A DNA stretch of 16,099 nt from Gonium pectorale (taxonomy: Eukaryota; Chlorophyta; Chlorophyceae; Chlamydomonadales; Volvocaceae), in assembly GCA_001584585.1 (NCBI GenBank), contig LSYV01000002.1, positions 1,284,172 through 1,300,270 on the forward strand. The letters run 5' to 3'. Below the pieces are notes generated by a model. That model worked only from the letters and a program-made list of their open reading frames with translations, did no database searches and was not told where the DNA came from. Positions 1 to 8,936 of the stretch are shown piece by piece. The translations under genes and the position numbers were made by a program. How positions within the stretch are numbered: position 1 is the stretch's first letter; each line of letters begins with the position of its first letter.

Positions 1-189
1 TCTCCGTTCCTTCGAACCTCCAACCCTTCCGCCGTACGCCTTGCCGCCCACGCAAAAACGCCCGCTTCCTGCTAGCGGACACCTCTACTGCCTTCGTCTC
101 CCTCTTCTCTATCACCCCATACGCTTATAATTGCCGCCCCCATTCCTTTTTTAGACGGACTGAGGGACGCTAGCCCCAATCAAAAGTCT

Positions 190-216
190 CCGTCCGTCCG
201 TCCGTCCGTCCGTCCG
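190..216. repeat. CCGT tetranucleotide microsatellite
   Basis: Between six and seven uninterrupted copies of the 4-nt unit CCGT lie in non-coding DNA, just before an AT-rich stretch. This is a simple repeat and probably length-variable between strains. Confidence 0.9.
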
Positions 217-595
217 CACCAAACTCCATCCCAGGCTAAACCAAATAGTGCAATCTCATAATTATAGTATTCCTTATATGTGTGTAGAATTCCATAGCCG
301 TTGGTTGGCATTTGGCGATGGTCAACGCGTCCATTGGCTGGTCAGCATTGGAAAGCTGCCCCACCCAAACAACACCAACTGCGCCGGGAAATAGCCACGA
401 TTATACCGTGAGATATGCACATACAGCTGTTATGCGCCCGGTCTCTGACTTGCTTGCTGGCGCTCACAATTCTCGCAACCATGTCAACTCATGGACCCGG
501 CACGGTTCCGACTAACCCCGCACAAGCCAAGCGGGCCTTCTCTAACGAACGTTGGTGCCCGTTTGCGGACAAGCACTGGGGTTCATGACGCGTTG

Positions 596-660
596 ACGCG
601 TTCGGGCGTGTATGACCGTACAGGCGGGCTCCCTCTTCCTCTGCAGATTTCTCTTTTTTG
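596..660 (+). repeat. Dispersed repeat, copy A
   Basis: The sequence runs TTCGGGCGTGTATGACCGTA, then CAGGCGGGCT, then a CT-rich tract ending CTGCAGATTTCTC. It aligns base for base, with scattered differences, to copy B at about 8727-8780. Copy B has the same order of GGGCGTGTGTGGCCGTA, GAGGCGGGCTCC and GTGCAGGTTTCTC. It also resembles copy C on the opposite strand near 2480-2585. The 5' part present in B and C (GACGTCGCGCC) is degraded here. Confidence 0.7.
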
Positions 661-813
661 ACATGGTTGTGGCTCTCTTTCTCGCTCCCCTACCCCGTAG
701 GACCGGTGTGTGCGGGTGCGGGTCTATACCGGTTGCCTCTGCCCATGCATCCGCTACGGTACACATACACGCTCCAACCCTTCATGACCTAAATCCCTGA
801 TACGGTCTCACGG

Positions 814-916
814 GGCTCCGCCCTTTTCCAAGCTTCAATGAAGCTTTTCTCCCTACTTGTCGTGTCTAGTGTCCTAGACAGCCTGCAGGTAGGCTCCCAC
901 AGCAGCGGGCGGAGCC
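814..916. repeat. Short inverted-end element with nested hairpins (MITE-like)
   Basis: A perfect 10-nt inverted repeat, GGCTCCGCCC at 814-823 and GGGCGGAGCC at 907-916, brackets three internal hairpins. These are AAGCTTCA/TGAAGCTT at 830-846 with a 1-nt loop, TGTCTAG/CTAGACA at 863-880 with a 4-nt loop, and AGCCT/AGGCT at 880-895. This is unusually dense secondary structure for about 100 nt. It could be a miniature foldback transposon remnant or a structured RNA. I see no clear target-site duplication, so the mobile-element reading is tentative. Confidence 0.4.
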
Positions 917-2479
917 TCCTTCATTCATCGTCATAGTAATCATGTCTCGATGCCTAAAACCCATACTCGCCCCATGCCGCGATCTGCAGTTTCAGCAAGG
1001 CTGAGGCGCCCCTATGAAGCGGACAGCCGGGCCGCCCCTCCCGGCGTCACCCACCCACCAGCAGCGTGAAGGGGTGCGGTCGTACGGGGTCCAGGCACTC
1101 CAGCCGGTGCCACCGCATACGACTGTTTGAACCAGATGAACTGTGCCACCTCGCTCGGACCCGGACGCCGCCGGCCCCGCCTGCGGTGCCACAGCGCCAT
1201 CCCGGCCCTCCCCGTCTGCCTTATCGATCGACGTCGGTGCTGGTGCCGGTTACCGTAGGTGATGGAAGAGGCCATCGCCACGACGGGCCGCGTGGGGGGG
1301 AGAGCGGCCAGGGAGGCGCCACTGCCGCGTCCTGTATTGTCATCGGGGTCAGGCTCCCGCGACACGAGGCCATCAGGCAACCCCCGCAGGCCGGACGGTA
1401 CGATTTTGCCAAATAAACGGTCCGTCATACTCCTCCTCCCGTGCTAGCACGCAATCCGGAAGGGCGGCAACGCCGGCGGTTTGGCCACCGTCCTCGCGGG
1501 AGAGCAGACCCTCCGGCACCGAACAGGGAGCGGTGCCGCTGCTGCGTCCATCGCCCTTGCGCACGATGATGCCCTGAGGGGTGCTGCTGGGATACCACCC
1601 CAGCAAAGCAAGGCTTCGTGCGTGCCTCAGCATACCTGTTTGGTCTGTGTGGCGTCGTTGGCTGAGATCACCGCCATCGCCGCTGTGAGGTATCTGCACG
1701 GATTGAGCGTCCGGGGGTGCGCAGCGCGGGGCATTAGGCGTAGGCTGTCCCTCATTGCAGCGTTTCGTATGTCGCTCAGCAACTCATCGTTGTATTCGGT
1801 TGCCTTGTAAGCGACTCTCCCTGGCATGCTGTGACGGTGTGTTGCACGCTGACACTGAGCGAGGCAAGGCCTTACCCCTCCAGTTTACGGATACCGTCCC
1901 TTGACCCACCTGTCCACATCGCATGTCCTGCAGACCGGATGGCTGACCCTACCTGGCCTGGGCAGCGGAGGTATGCCAGTGAGTTATGGCATGTTCTGCA
2001 CGGGACGCTTCCGTGCGGCAGGCCGCGCCTCTGTGATGCATCCTGCAAACCAGCGTCCCAGTAACCATGGTTGGGCATGCAGTCCCAAAGCCCCGTCCCT
2101 GAGCCTGGATGGCGCGCAAACGCATGTTTGGAATGCTGCGAGTTGGGCAATGGGACATGGGGCTTCTGGCACTCTTCGTTCATCACCTGCTGGCCGAACC
2201 GTGGATGCGCGTCCGTGCGTTGCGCCCATGTGTCCGTGACTAGGAACCCGGTGCTCATCACGAGCAGGGCGCACGCGCGCGTATAGTTTGACATGAGCGG
2301 CAACTGAGCACGTGGCTGAGCTGAGCGGCGCCTCGCTCGCTCCACGAGCCCTAGAGCTGCGGGAGTCTGCTCACCGACAAGCAGGGACTGCCGAACCGGG
2401 AGCCGTTGGATTTGACGCCGCAGCACGGTTGGGATCGTTGATACGTACGTATAGGTGTCAAGCAGCCGGAAGAGTTTGC

Positions 2480-2585
2480 CCGGGAAATGAAACGTTGCAA
2501 GCAGGAAGCCATACCTCTACGGGCATATACACCCGAAGGCGCGACGTTTCCAGTAGGCCGGGCGGGCGGTACAAAGGAATGCATG
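2480..2585 (-). repeat. Dispersed repeat, copy C (inverted)
   Basis: Read on the - strand, this stretch contains CGCCCGGCCTACTGGAAACG, then TCGCGCCTTCGGGTGTATAT, then GCCCGTAGAGG. It aligns to copy B, which has CGCCCACCCTATTGGAGACG, TCGCGCCTTCGGGCGTGTGT and GGCCGTAGAGG. The order is the same and the spacing nearly so, including a weaker match in the following CT-rich part. The two copies lie in opposite orientation about 6.1 kb apart on either side of POLE2. Confidence 0.75.
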
Positions 2586-3008
2586 CGAGCGAGTCAAACG
2601 AGCAGACGCAACCCATCCCCGGTCCTGGACGGGACAGCGTACCAGGCGTCGTTGTTACTTCGTTGTTACGGCGGCCGGGGCAACGCTCGCTGCCGTTGCG
2701 CCGCAAGATGATCTCACGTGCAACCGCTTGTCATCACACTCCAGCCTATAGCCGCTTGACCGCATCCCCGCTTCTTCAGCGGCCACACCGCACACTACCC
2801 ACCACGCTGGTACGGCGGGTCCGTGCGGTGCGTGCTGACGGTGGCCGATTCGGCGGGAAGACGGAGCCCATTACCGCTCCGCCGCGATCGCACCACTTAA
2901 GTTTACATATTAACATGTGCATTCATACGTGCTAAATGTAGCCAGGCGGAGCCATGTTCAACTCGAAATTTCTGCCGCGCTAGCCCTTTCTCCACTCGCC
3001 AAGTAGAA

Positions 3009-6000
3009 ATGAGCTTCGCTATTAAAAAGCAGATTAAGAAGGAGCTGCTCGCAACCGATTGGGCTGGGAAGGTCGAGGAAGCGGCTGTCGCAGCCCTCGC
3101 AGTCCTCCTTGAGGACCAGCATGGAGGACAAATCGACGCGCTGCATGACATCCTACGATGCTGCACAACAGGTCTGCTGTGCAAAGGGTATCTTCAGTGC
3201 GGCCCTCCCGACCACCTCGCATGGACCCTGTACCCGTGCCCCATGCCCCATCCAATGCAATCCTTTCGCCTCGCCCCACCAGATCTATCTGCCGATGGAA
3301 AGATTACCGTGGCGTCAGTCCACGCAGCTGCCACCTCCAGCGGGGGCGTGCAGCAGGTTGAGCTCATCGAAGTCATCGACGCGTTCACTGTGCCGCGCCT
3401 GGTCTTCGATGCTGTGCAGCGGAAGCTCCTGATCGACAACAAGCCCAAACCCATACATGCAACGGCCGAGGTCCGTACGCGGGGCGCCTGTGCTTGGCTG
3501 CCACAGGGTGGACATGCGGCATGCGGCAAGGGTCAGGATTGGGAGCACGTGGCAAATGGCCACGGGTTACCTCTGTGATTGTAGCAATATCGTGCCCGTG
3601 CGTGTATAGCCCCGAGGGATGTTGGCAATTCATGGCACGGCAGCCCCTAGCGGACAACGTTTTCCATGCGCTCCTCTGCGCCTACCTGGCACTGTCATCG
3701 ACCCAGGCTTGCCACCCCGCCCGCCTGTTCCGTTCCATCCCACCACCTGCCCGCCCCCGCTCCCGCAGGCGAAGCACCAGCTCTACCTCCAGCGCCTGGT
3801 GCTGATACAGCAGCGCCTGCAGCGGAGCCGCATGTTTGCGGCCAGCAACCTGCTGCTGCCAAACAGCAGCGGCAGGTCGCAGTCTGTGCAGGTATGTCCG
3901 CCAGTACGGCCGTACGAACCTTCGCTGTACGGGAGCATGGGTACGCCATGCTCACCTTGATATGTAGGTGGTGCTCAAGACGTGGGACGATGGGCGTTAC
4001 ATCCGTGACCGCGGACCGGCAATCGGTCACGTGTCGCCAGCCGCTTTCGTAACACCGCCCGACCCGCGCCGCTGCCCGGGCCCTCCTCTCCACCCCGCAA
4101 GCTCTCAGCTCCCGGCTGACCACCCTTCTATCCCTCCAGGTCCCCTCTCTCCTCCCAACATACCTCCCGTTCCCATGTTCCCTCCGCCTCTTGCATCCTG
4201 CCAGCTGACTGACCTTCAGTCGCTCAAGGGCCTGTTCGGCGCCACCCGCTTCGTGCTGGGCTGCATTAGCAGAGGCGAAGACGGCCGCTACGCGCTGGAG
4301 GACGCCACGGGCGCCCTGCCGCTGGACCTCAGCGCTGCAGAGACGGCGGCGGGCTTCTACACGGGTGGGTGGTGCGATGACGGGTCGCATTACGTGGTTG
4401 GCTGGGTAGTGGGTGGTTGGTTGCTGGGGCCGACGAGCGTTCTGCACGGCCGGGTGGTGCACCATGACGGCGATGGTCACACGGCGAACGTCGATAGGTG
4501 GAGGGCTGCGTGCGGAGGTCCCAGCTGGGCGAGTAGCCGCTCTTGGCTACCCGCTCCGGATGGAAGGATTCCAGCCCCTAGTGGTGGGCCGTCTAGTGGC
4601 TGGAAGCCCTTCCGGGCGGCTGGGCCCTGAGAGCCCTTCTTCCCTCCCTCACCCAAAGGCTCATCGGCCGTTGCTCGGCTTGGCCACTTACTGTGTAACC
4701 GTCCCCATCCCACCCCATATTCACACACCCATGCAGAGAACTGCGTGGTTATCGCCGAGGGGCAGCTGGGCCACGACGGCGCATTCCACGTGCGCGCGCT
4801 GGGGCTGCCGCCAGCCGAGCCGCGCGCAGAGCTGCCCGCCGCCGCGGCCCGACTTAACCTGTGGGGCGGCTCTGGCGGCTGCCACGAGCCGGACAGCGAT
4901 GGCGCGAGGCTGATGGCGGCGGAGGAGGCGGCGCGCGGGGCGGCTGATCGCGTGGTGGTGCTGGCCAACGTGTGGCTTGACCGACCCGAGGTGCTGGAGA
5001 GCTTGCACACCCTGCTGAACGGTGGGAGGGGGGAGGGTCGGGGTGGAGCGGGCCTTGGGATAAAACTTTTGACGTGGACGGGGGAGAGTGGGATGCTGAG
5101 CTCAGCAGCCGAAGTGGAGCGGCAGTGGGGATGGACTGCATCATCAAGTGCGCGAGGTTGGGGGAGAATGGAGGCAGGACGGGATGGGCCGGGCCGGCGC
5201 CTGGAGGCGGTGGATGCCCCACGCCTGCCGGTGTGGTGGTATGTGTGGCAGGAGTGGGGCCAGTCAGAGCGGTGCGTGGCAGACCGAAAGCGGAGATGGC
5301 AGCGCCGAAGCGGGGAGCAGCAGGGGACCTTGTAGTGTAGCCTGCTTCGCGGGCGCGGTCACCAACCCCCTGGGCAGGGACCGCGTCAAAACGGAGGATA
5401 CCAGTTCCCATATCCTTGAAGCGTCGGAAATGCAAAACCTTGAACCCCTTCGACCCCTTCGATCCCTTCCCCTTCCAAACACTCTATCCCCAGGCTTCTC
5501 GGGCGTGCCCACCGTGCCGGCGGTGTTCGTGCTGATGGGGAACTTCCACTCGCGCGCCGGGGCCGGCGGCGGCGCAGGCGGGCGCGGCGGCGGTGGCGGG
5601 CGCGGCGGTGGCGACTCGATGCTGTCTGGTGGCGACGTGGACTACGGCGTGATGCGCGAGCTGTTCGGGCAGCTGGCGGCCGTGATCGACCAGTACCCGC
5701 GCCTGCGAGTGAGTGGGCGCACAAGGCGGGGGAGGGGCGGGGGGGCGTGGTGCGGCCGACACAGCCGACACACGTTCATGGTGGAGGCGTGGGGCTGGCG
5801 GTGTGGTGTGCGGTCTTGACCGGGCTGGGCTGTAGGGCGGGAGGGGCCAGGGTAGCAGGTGGGGAGGGTGCGGCCGGAGCCGTGGCTGAGGGTGGGTGGG
5901 CGGGAAAATGTGCGAAAGGGACAGCAGGGCGAGGCTGGACCCTGAGCCTTACACCAGACCCCGCAAATGCAATGTCCACGGCTGACGGTGTGAGACCGAG

Positions 6001-8296
6001 GGTGAGAGGCTGAAGCGGGCACGCCAGCGCGCCCAACCGGGGTAGGATGGACGGCGAGTGGATGGGAGGTCCTAGACCGGGGCTGGGGTGAGGGACGGCT
6101 AGGCTGCCACAACTTGAGCTCCAGCTCCGCAAAGCCTGACCCTCCCGCCTCTCTTCTCCCGCCCGCCCGCCCCTTCAGGCCGAGAGCCGCTTCGTCTTCA
6201 TGCCCGGCCCCGACGACCCGGGGCCGGGGCCCATCCTGCCGCAGCCGCCGCTGCCCCGCTCCCTCACGGCCGAACTGCGCAGGGTCTTGCCCGGAGCCGT
6301 CTTCGCCTCCAACCCCTGCCGCCTGCGCTACGCCAACCAGCGGGTCGTGTTGTTCAGGCACGACTTGCAGAGGCGGTTGAGGAGGAGGGCGCTGCTGCCA
6401 TTGGCGGGTGAGGGGCGGAGCGCCGCGGGCTGCGGAAGGAGGCGCTACATTAGGAGTGCATGTTGGGCCCACGCAACACGGGACTGAAGCTCCTTGCCTA
6501 GTGCGTTACCTTTATGACCTTGATACCGTCATTACCCTTGCCCCGCATGCCCGTTTGCTTCCCTCCCTCCCAACCCCTCCCCCGCCAAAGACCTCTCCTC
6601 CCCCGCCTTGCCTCCGTTTCCACAACGTGTCACCCAACCCGCCAGCCGTTCCCCTGCCTTCTTACCCCAACCCGCCAGGCGCCCCCGAGGGCGTGCCGCC
6701 CGACCCCACGCAGCCCACGCCCTCCCCTGGCTCCGGCCCCTCGGGACCCTCGCCTGCCGCGCTGTGGGGCCACACCGCGCTCACGCTCCTGCAGCAGGGC
6801 CACCTGGCGCCGCTACCGCTGCTGGCGCAGCCCGTCTACTGGGCGCACGACGGGGCGCTGGGGCTGTACCCGCTGCCCGATGCGGTGGTACTGGCGGACG
6901 CGAGCGCGGGGCAGGAGGAGTTTGTGCACGAGGGCTGCCGCGTCGTGAACCCGGTGGGTGTGCGGGGCGGGGCGGGGCGGGACGGGGTGTGGCTGGTGGC
7001 GGGGAGGGGCTGGGGCGATGGGGTTGCAGGCAGGTGGGGCAGTACTGACATGGGGAGGGGAGGGAGGGGGGAGGGAGGCTGCGCTCGTTTGGCCGGTGGC
7101 TGGCTGCTGGCCACCGACCGGAGGCAAGGTGCGAGGCACATAGAACCCACTCGCTGCTTCTCGTGCCCTCACCCGGCCACCCTTCATGCTTCCTAACTGG
7201 TCCCAAACGATTTTGGGGACGGCGTGCCCGACGTGCCGTCCCCAGCCGGCGTGCGGGCTCCGTCGCAACCCCTTTGCCCCCAAGCTCCGCGTCTCACTAT
7301 CATGCCGTGTCCGCACCTTCCTGCCCCCACCACCTAGAATCTCACACCCTCATGCCGCCACCACCTAGATTCTCACACCCTCACCACGCCCCCCCCCCGT
7401 CGCAACCCCGCAGGGCTGCCTGCCCACTGGCCACTTCGCTGCCTACCTGCCCTGCGTGCAGCAGGTGGAGATGAGCGAGCTGCCGCGACCGGGCGAGGAG
7501 CCAGAGGGGTACGAGGAGGGACCGCAAGTGGGCGGGGAGGAGGGACCCGAGGAGGCGCCGGACGGCGAGGGTGGCGAAGGTCAGGGCGCGGCCGGCGCCG
7601 GCGCGGAGGGCCAGGGCGCGGGTGCGCGAGCGCGAGCGCCCCCTCGCGCAGCGCCAGGCTACGGCACAGCAGCAGCAGCGCGTGGGGCAGAAGGGCAAGG
7701 CGGCGGCTGGCGGCAGCGCCAAGCCGCGCAAGCCACGTGGGCCGAAGCAGGGCGCAGCCGGTGGCGGCGGGAGGCAGACGCGGCTGCCGGCGGGTGAGCG
7801 GCGACCGGCAACGGAGGCGGCGGCGGACGGCGCCGACGGTGCCGCCGACAGCGACGTTGAGATGGTCGAGCCAGACGCCGGTGTGGCGGCGGCGGCAGTG
7901 CCGCCGCTGGGTAAGGCCAAGCCCCCAGCCAAGGCCAAGCCGCCGGCGCCGCGGCAAGGCACCCTGGTAATGGCCTGGGCCAAGCAGCCGAGGCCGGGCC
8001 GGCCCGAGGATGGGCTCGAGGACGAGGGCGTGGACGCGGATGAGGAGGGCGGCGAGGGTGCCGCCGGAGGCGAGGACTTCGACGCGGACATGGCGGAGGC
8101 GGATGACGGAGAGGACGGCGGCGGAGGCGCGGCGCGGCGGCAGCGGCGGCCGCATGCTAGCCGCAAGCGGCGCGTGGTGGAGGAAGAGGAGGAAGAGGAA
8201 GGGAACGAGGAGGGTGGGGAAGGGGCAGGCGGCAAGGGGGCGGCGCCCAAGACGTGGCTGGACGAGGAGGACGAGGATTATTTGGACGAGGACTAG
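3009..8296 (+). CDS. POLE2: DNA polymerase epsilon subunit 2 (subunit B, DPB2), nine exons
   Basis: Non-catalytic B-subunit of the nuclear leading-strand replicase; in the family it binds the C-terminus of the catalytic subunit and links it to the CMG helicase. Exons: 3009-3171, 3283-3470, 3769-3891, 4205-4364, 4737-5021, 5494-5708, 6179-6407, 6679-6953 and 7414 onward. All introns are GT-AG and phases match at every junction. An N-terminal helical domain (about 1-55) carries [13 protein letters not shown]. Then come [13 protein letters not shown], an OB fold with [13 protein letters not shown] (189-201), and an inactive phosphodiesterase-like domain with VLMGNF (319-324), [12 protein letters not shown] (382-393) and [18 protein letters not shown] (from 505). 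The core ends with [18 protein letters not shown] at 7482, about residue 569; plant and human proteins are about 527 residues. The 3009 ATG gives the family N-terminus. The end is uncertain: the core's frame stops at 7797, but coding-like sequence continues in another frame to 8296. Confidence 0.92.
4555..4618. repeat. Imperfect inverted repeat (hairpin) in POLE2 intron 4
   Basis: Left arm 4558-4581 (GGATGGAAGGATTCCAGCCC, then CTAG) pairs with right arm 4593-4617 (CTAGTGGCTGGAAGCCCTTC, then CGGGC), with a loop of about 11 nt. There are a few mismatches. A second perfect 6-bp hairpin, GTAGCC/GGCTAC, lies just upstream at 4533-4550. Both are inside the intron at 4365-4736. Confidence 0.6.
5441..5480. 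repeat. CCCCTTCGA short tandem repeat in POLE2 intron 5
   Basis: Degenerate copies of CCCCTTCGA/CCCTTCGAT repeat back to back shortly before the exon 6 acceptor at 5493. They extend the pyrimidine-rich run leading into the splice site. Confidence 0.6.
5554..5640 (+). other. Gly-rich insertion inside POLE2 exon 6
   Basis: Right after the GNFHS block, a segment of about 28 residues (roughly 327-354) consists mostly of Gly, Ala and Arg: [20 protein letters not shown], then DSMLSGGD. Its DNA contains repeated GGGCGCGGCGGTGGC-like units. At this point the human and plant subunits have a short loop of ordinary composition. It is in frame with flanking conserved blocks and has no splice sites that would remove it cleanly, so it is probably translated as a surface loop expansion. 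Confidence 0.75.
7327..7383. repeat. Two-copy 31-nt tandem repeat in POLE2 intron 8
   Basis: CCACCACCTAGAATCTCACA (then CCCTCA) at 7327-7352 recurs at 7358-7383 as CCACCACCTAGATTCTCACA (then CCCTCA). The only difference within about 26 nt is AAT versus ATT. This is a recent tandem duplication about 30 nt upstream of the exon 9 acceptor, followed by a run of ten C at 7389-7398. Confidence 0.85.
7483..8296 (+). CDS. Low-complexity acidic C-terminal extension of POLE2, frame change within
   Basis: After the conserved end of the core, the same frame gives an acidic Gly/Glu stretch ([15 protein letters not shown] onward) and stops at 7797. From about 7640 the next frame (+1) looks like the real one and runs open to TAG at 8294-8296. 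It is rich in GC-ending codons and encodes a basic Ala/Lys/Arg part with [26 protein letters not shown] follows, then a PCNA-box-like motif, acidic clusters, a basic SRKRR, seven Glu in a row, and an end reading [15 protein letters not shown]. That frame has no early ATG and runs into Arg-rich nonsense upstream, so it is not a separate gene. Either a 3n+1 nt intron or a one-base error near 7600-7640 would join the two, giving about 839 residues. Otherwise the protein stops at 673. Confidence 0.6.
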
Positions 8297-8679
8297 GCGG
8301 AACACAAGGACGATGCGGTCCTCTGGTGGATGGAAGACGAGGTACTGGGGTTATCTGAGCCTGGGGGATCTAGGTCGGGACGGCTGGCCCGGGCGACAGG
8401 CGCTGGTAGGCTGGGTTGAGAGGTCCGATGGTCGGGGCAGCCAGTCGCTACGGGGACAGAGGTGACAACAGTAAGGGAGCTTGTGCGAGCGGGAAAGGGG
8501 AGATTTGTTGCGGAACCAGGGCCAGGAGGTGCCGGGATTCAGGCGGACGGCAGGGAAGGAATGCTAACGGATCCTGGACAAAATACACCGACTGCGGCAG
8601 GAGGTTTCGCAGGGCTGTACCTGCTACAGCAGCGCTTGAAGGCGTGGCTCGGCCACTGCTTTGGGGGGCGGGACGAACG

Positions 8680-8790
8680 TCACATGTCTTGCTTTGCACC
8701 CGCCCACCCTATTGGAGACGTCGCGCCTTCGGGCGTGTGTGGCCGTAGAGGCGGGCTCCTCTTTCTGTGCAGGTTTCTCTCTTTATCCAC
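8680..8790 (+). repeat. Dispersed repeat, copy B
   Basis: This is the best-preserved of three related copies. It contains GCTTTGCACCCGCCCACCCT, ATTGGAGACGTCGCGCCTTC, GGGCGTGTGTGGCCGTAGAG, GCGGGCTCCTCTTTCTGTGC and AGGTTTCTC in order. Copy C (reverse strand, about 2480-2585) matches the first two-thirds best and copy A (about 596-660) the last two-thirds. The shared unit is at least 90-100 nt. No terminal repeats or coding capacity are evident, so the family type is undetermined. Confidence 0.75.
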
Positions 8791-8931
8791 TTAGGAAGCG
8801 CGGGGGGTGGGGGAAGTTGGGGGCCAGCAGGTTGTGTGCACATGGTCGTGATTGGTAACGTAGCGGCATGAGATTTGCACAGCCGCTTCTCTCATGAGCG
8901 CATAGGGCAGGGCACGCGCCAACAGCCGTTC

Positions 8932-8936
8932 TTACA
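8932..8936 (-). terminator. Possible TGTAA polyadenylation signal for the tRNA-binding gene
   Basis: TTACA on the + strand reads TGTAA on the - strand, the usual poly(A) signal of chlamydomonad nuclear genes. It is the first one downstream of the stop at 9622 and would give a 3' UTR of about 690 nt, a normal length in these algae. A 5-mer can occur by chance, so this is tentative. Confidence 0.4.

Larger units (their letters stand above)
1..3008. other. Intergenic / 5' flank of POLE2 with no recognised exon
   Basis: About 3 kb with lower GC than the genes. It contains an AT-rich patch near 240-300 and a pyrimidine-rich stretch over roughly 1-180. Several open frames of 60-200 codons occur on both strands, but none shows a family motif, a consistent codon bias or splice partners that restore a known protein. 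The recognisable contents are a CCGT microsatellite, a hairpin cluster at 814-916 and two dispersed repeat copies near 596 and 2480. The last few hundred bases should contain the POLE2 promoter and 5' UTR. I see no clear TATA box or transcription start. Confidence 0.6.

Noticed and set aside
1012..1699. Overlapping - strand open frames of 138 and 108 codons, with phrases such as LLGWYPSSTPQGIIVRKG
   Set aside because: No recognisable family, no supporting splice sites, and codon use unlike the real exons. They could be a decayed gene or element, but nothing in the sequence supports a call.
1872..2426. 184-codon - strand open frame
   Set aside because: Mixed composition rich in Cys, His, Arg and Pro with no motif. 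Several equally long frames overlap it on both strands, as expected by chance at this GC content.
2374..2436. Short + strand peptide ending LPNREPLDLTPQHGWDR followed by TGA, with natural-looking codons
   Set aside because: It could be the end of an old coding fragment, but the frame is closed by a stop a few codons upstream and I cannot tie it to any family.
3968..4204. In-frame extension upstream of POLE2 exon 4 ([10 protein letters not shown] onward)
   Set aside because: Open in the same frame, but Pro-rich and pyrimidine-rich, with no counterpart in the family. Joining 3891 directly to 4205 keeps phase and aligns with known subunits, so this is intron 3.
7571..8296. A separate gene starting downstream of POLE2
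   Set aside because: The frame has no ATG until 7862, well inside the coding-like part, and no promoter-like gap. It is better explained as the POLE2 tail after a frame change.
7373..8305. 310- and 289-codon - strand open frames opposite the POLE2 tail
   Set aside because: Antisense shadows of a GC-rich acidic coding region. They read as Arg/Pro/Leu/Ala-rich low complexity without motifs.
8867..8896. CATGAGA/TCTCATG hairpin as a transcription terminator
   Set aside because: A 7-bp stem with a 16-nt loop is weak, and hairpin terminators are not how nuclear mRNA genes end.
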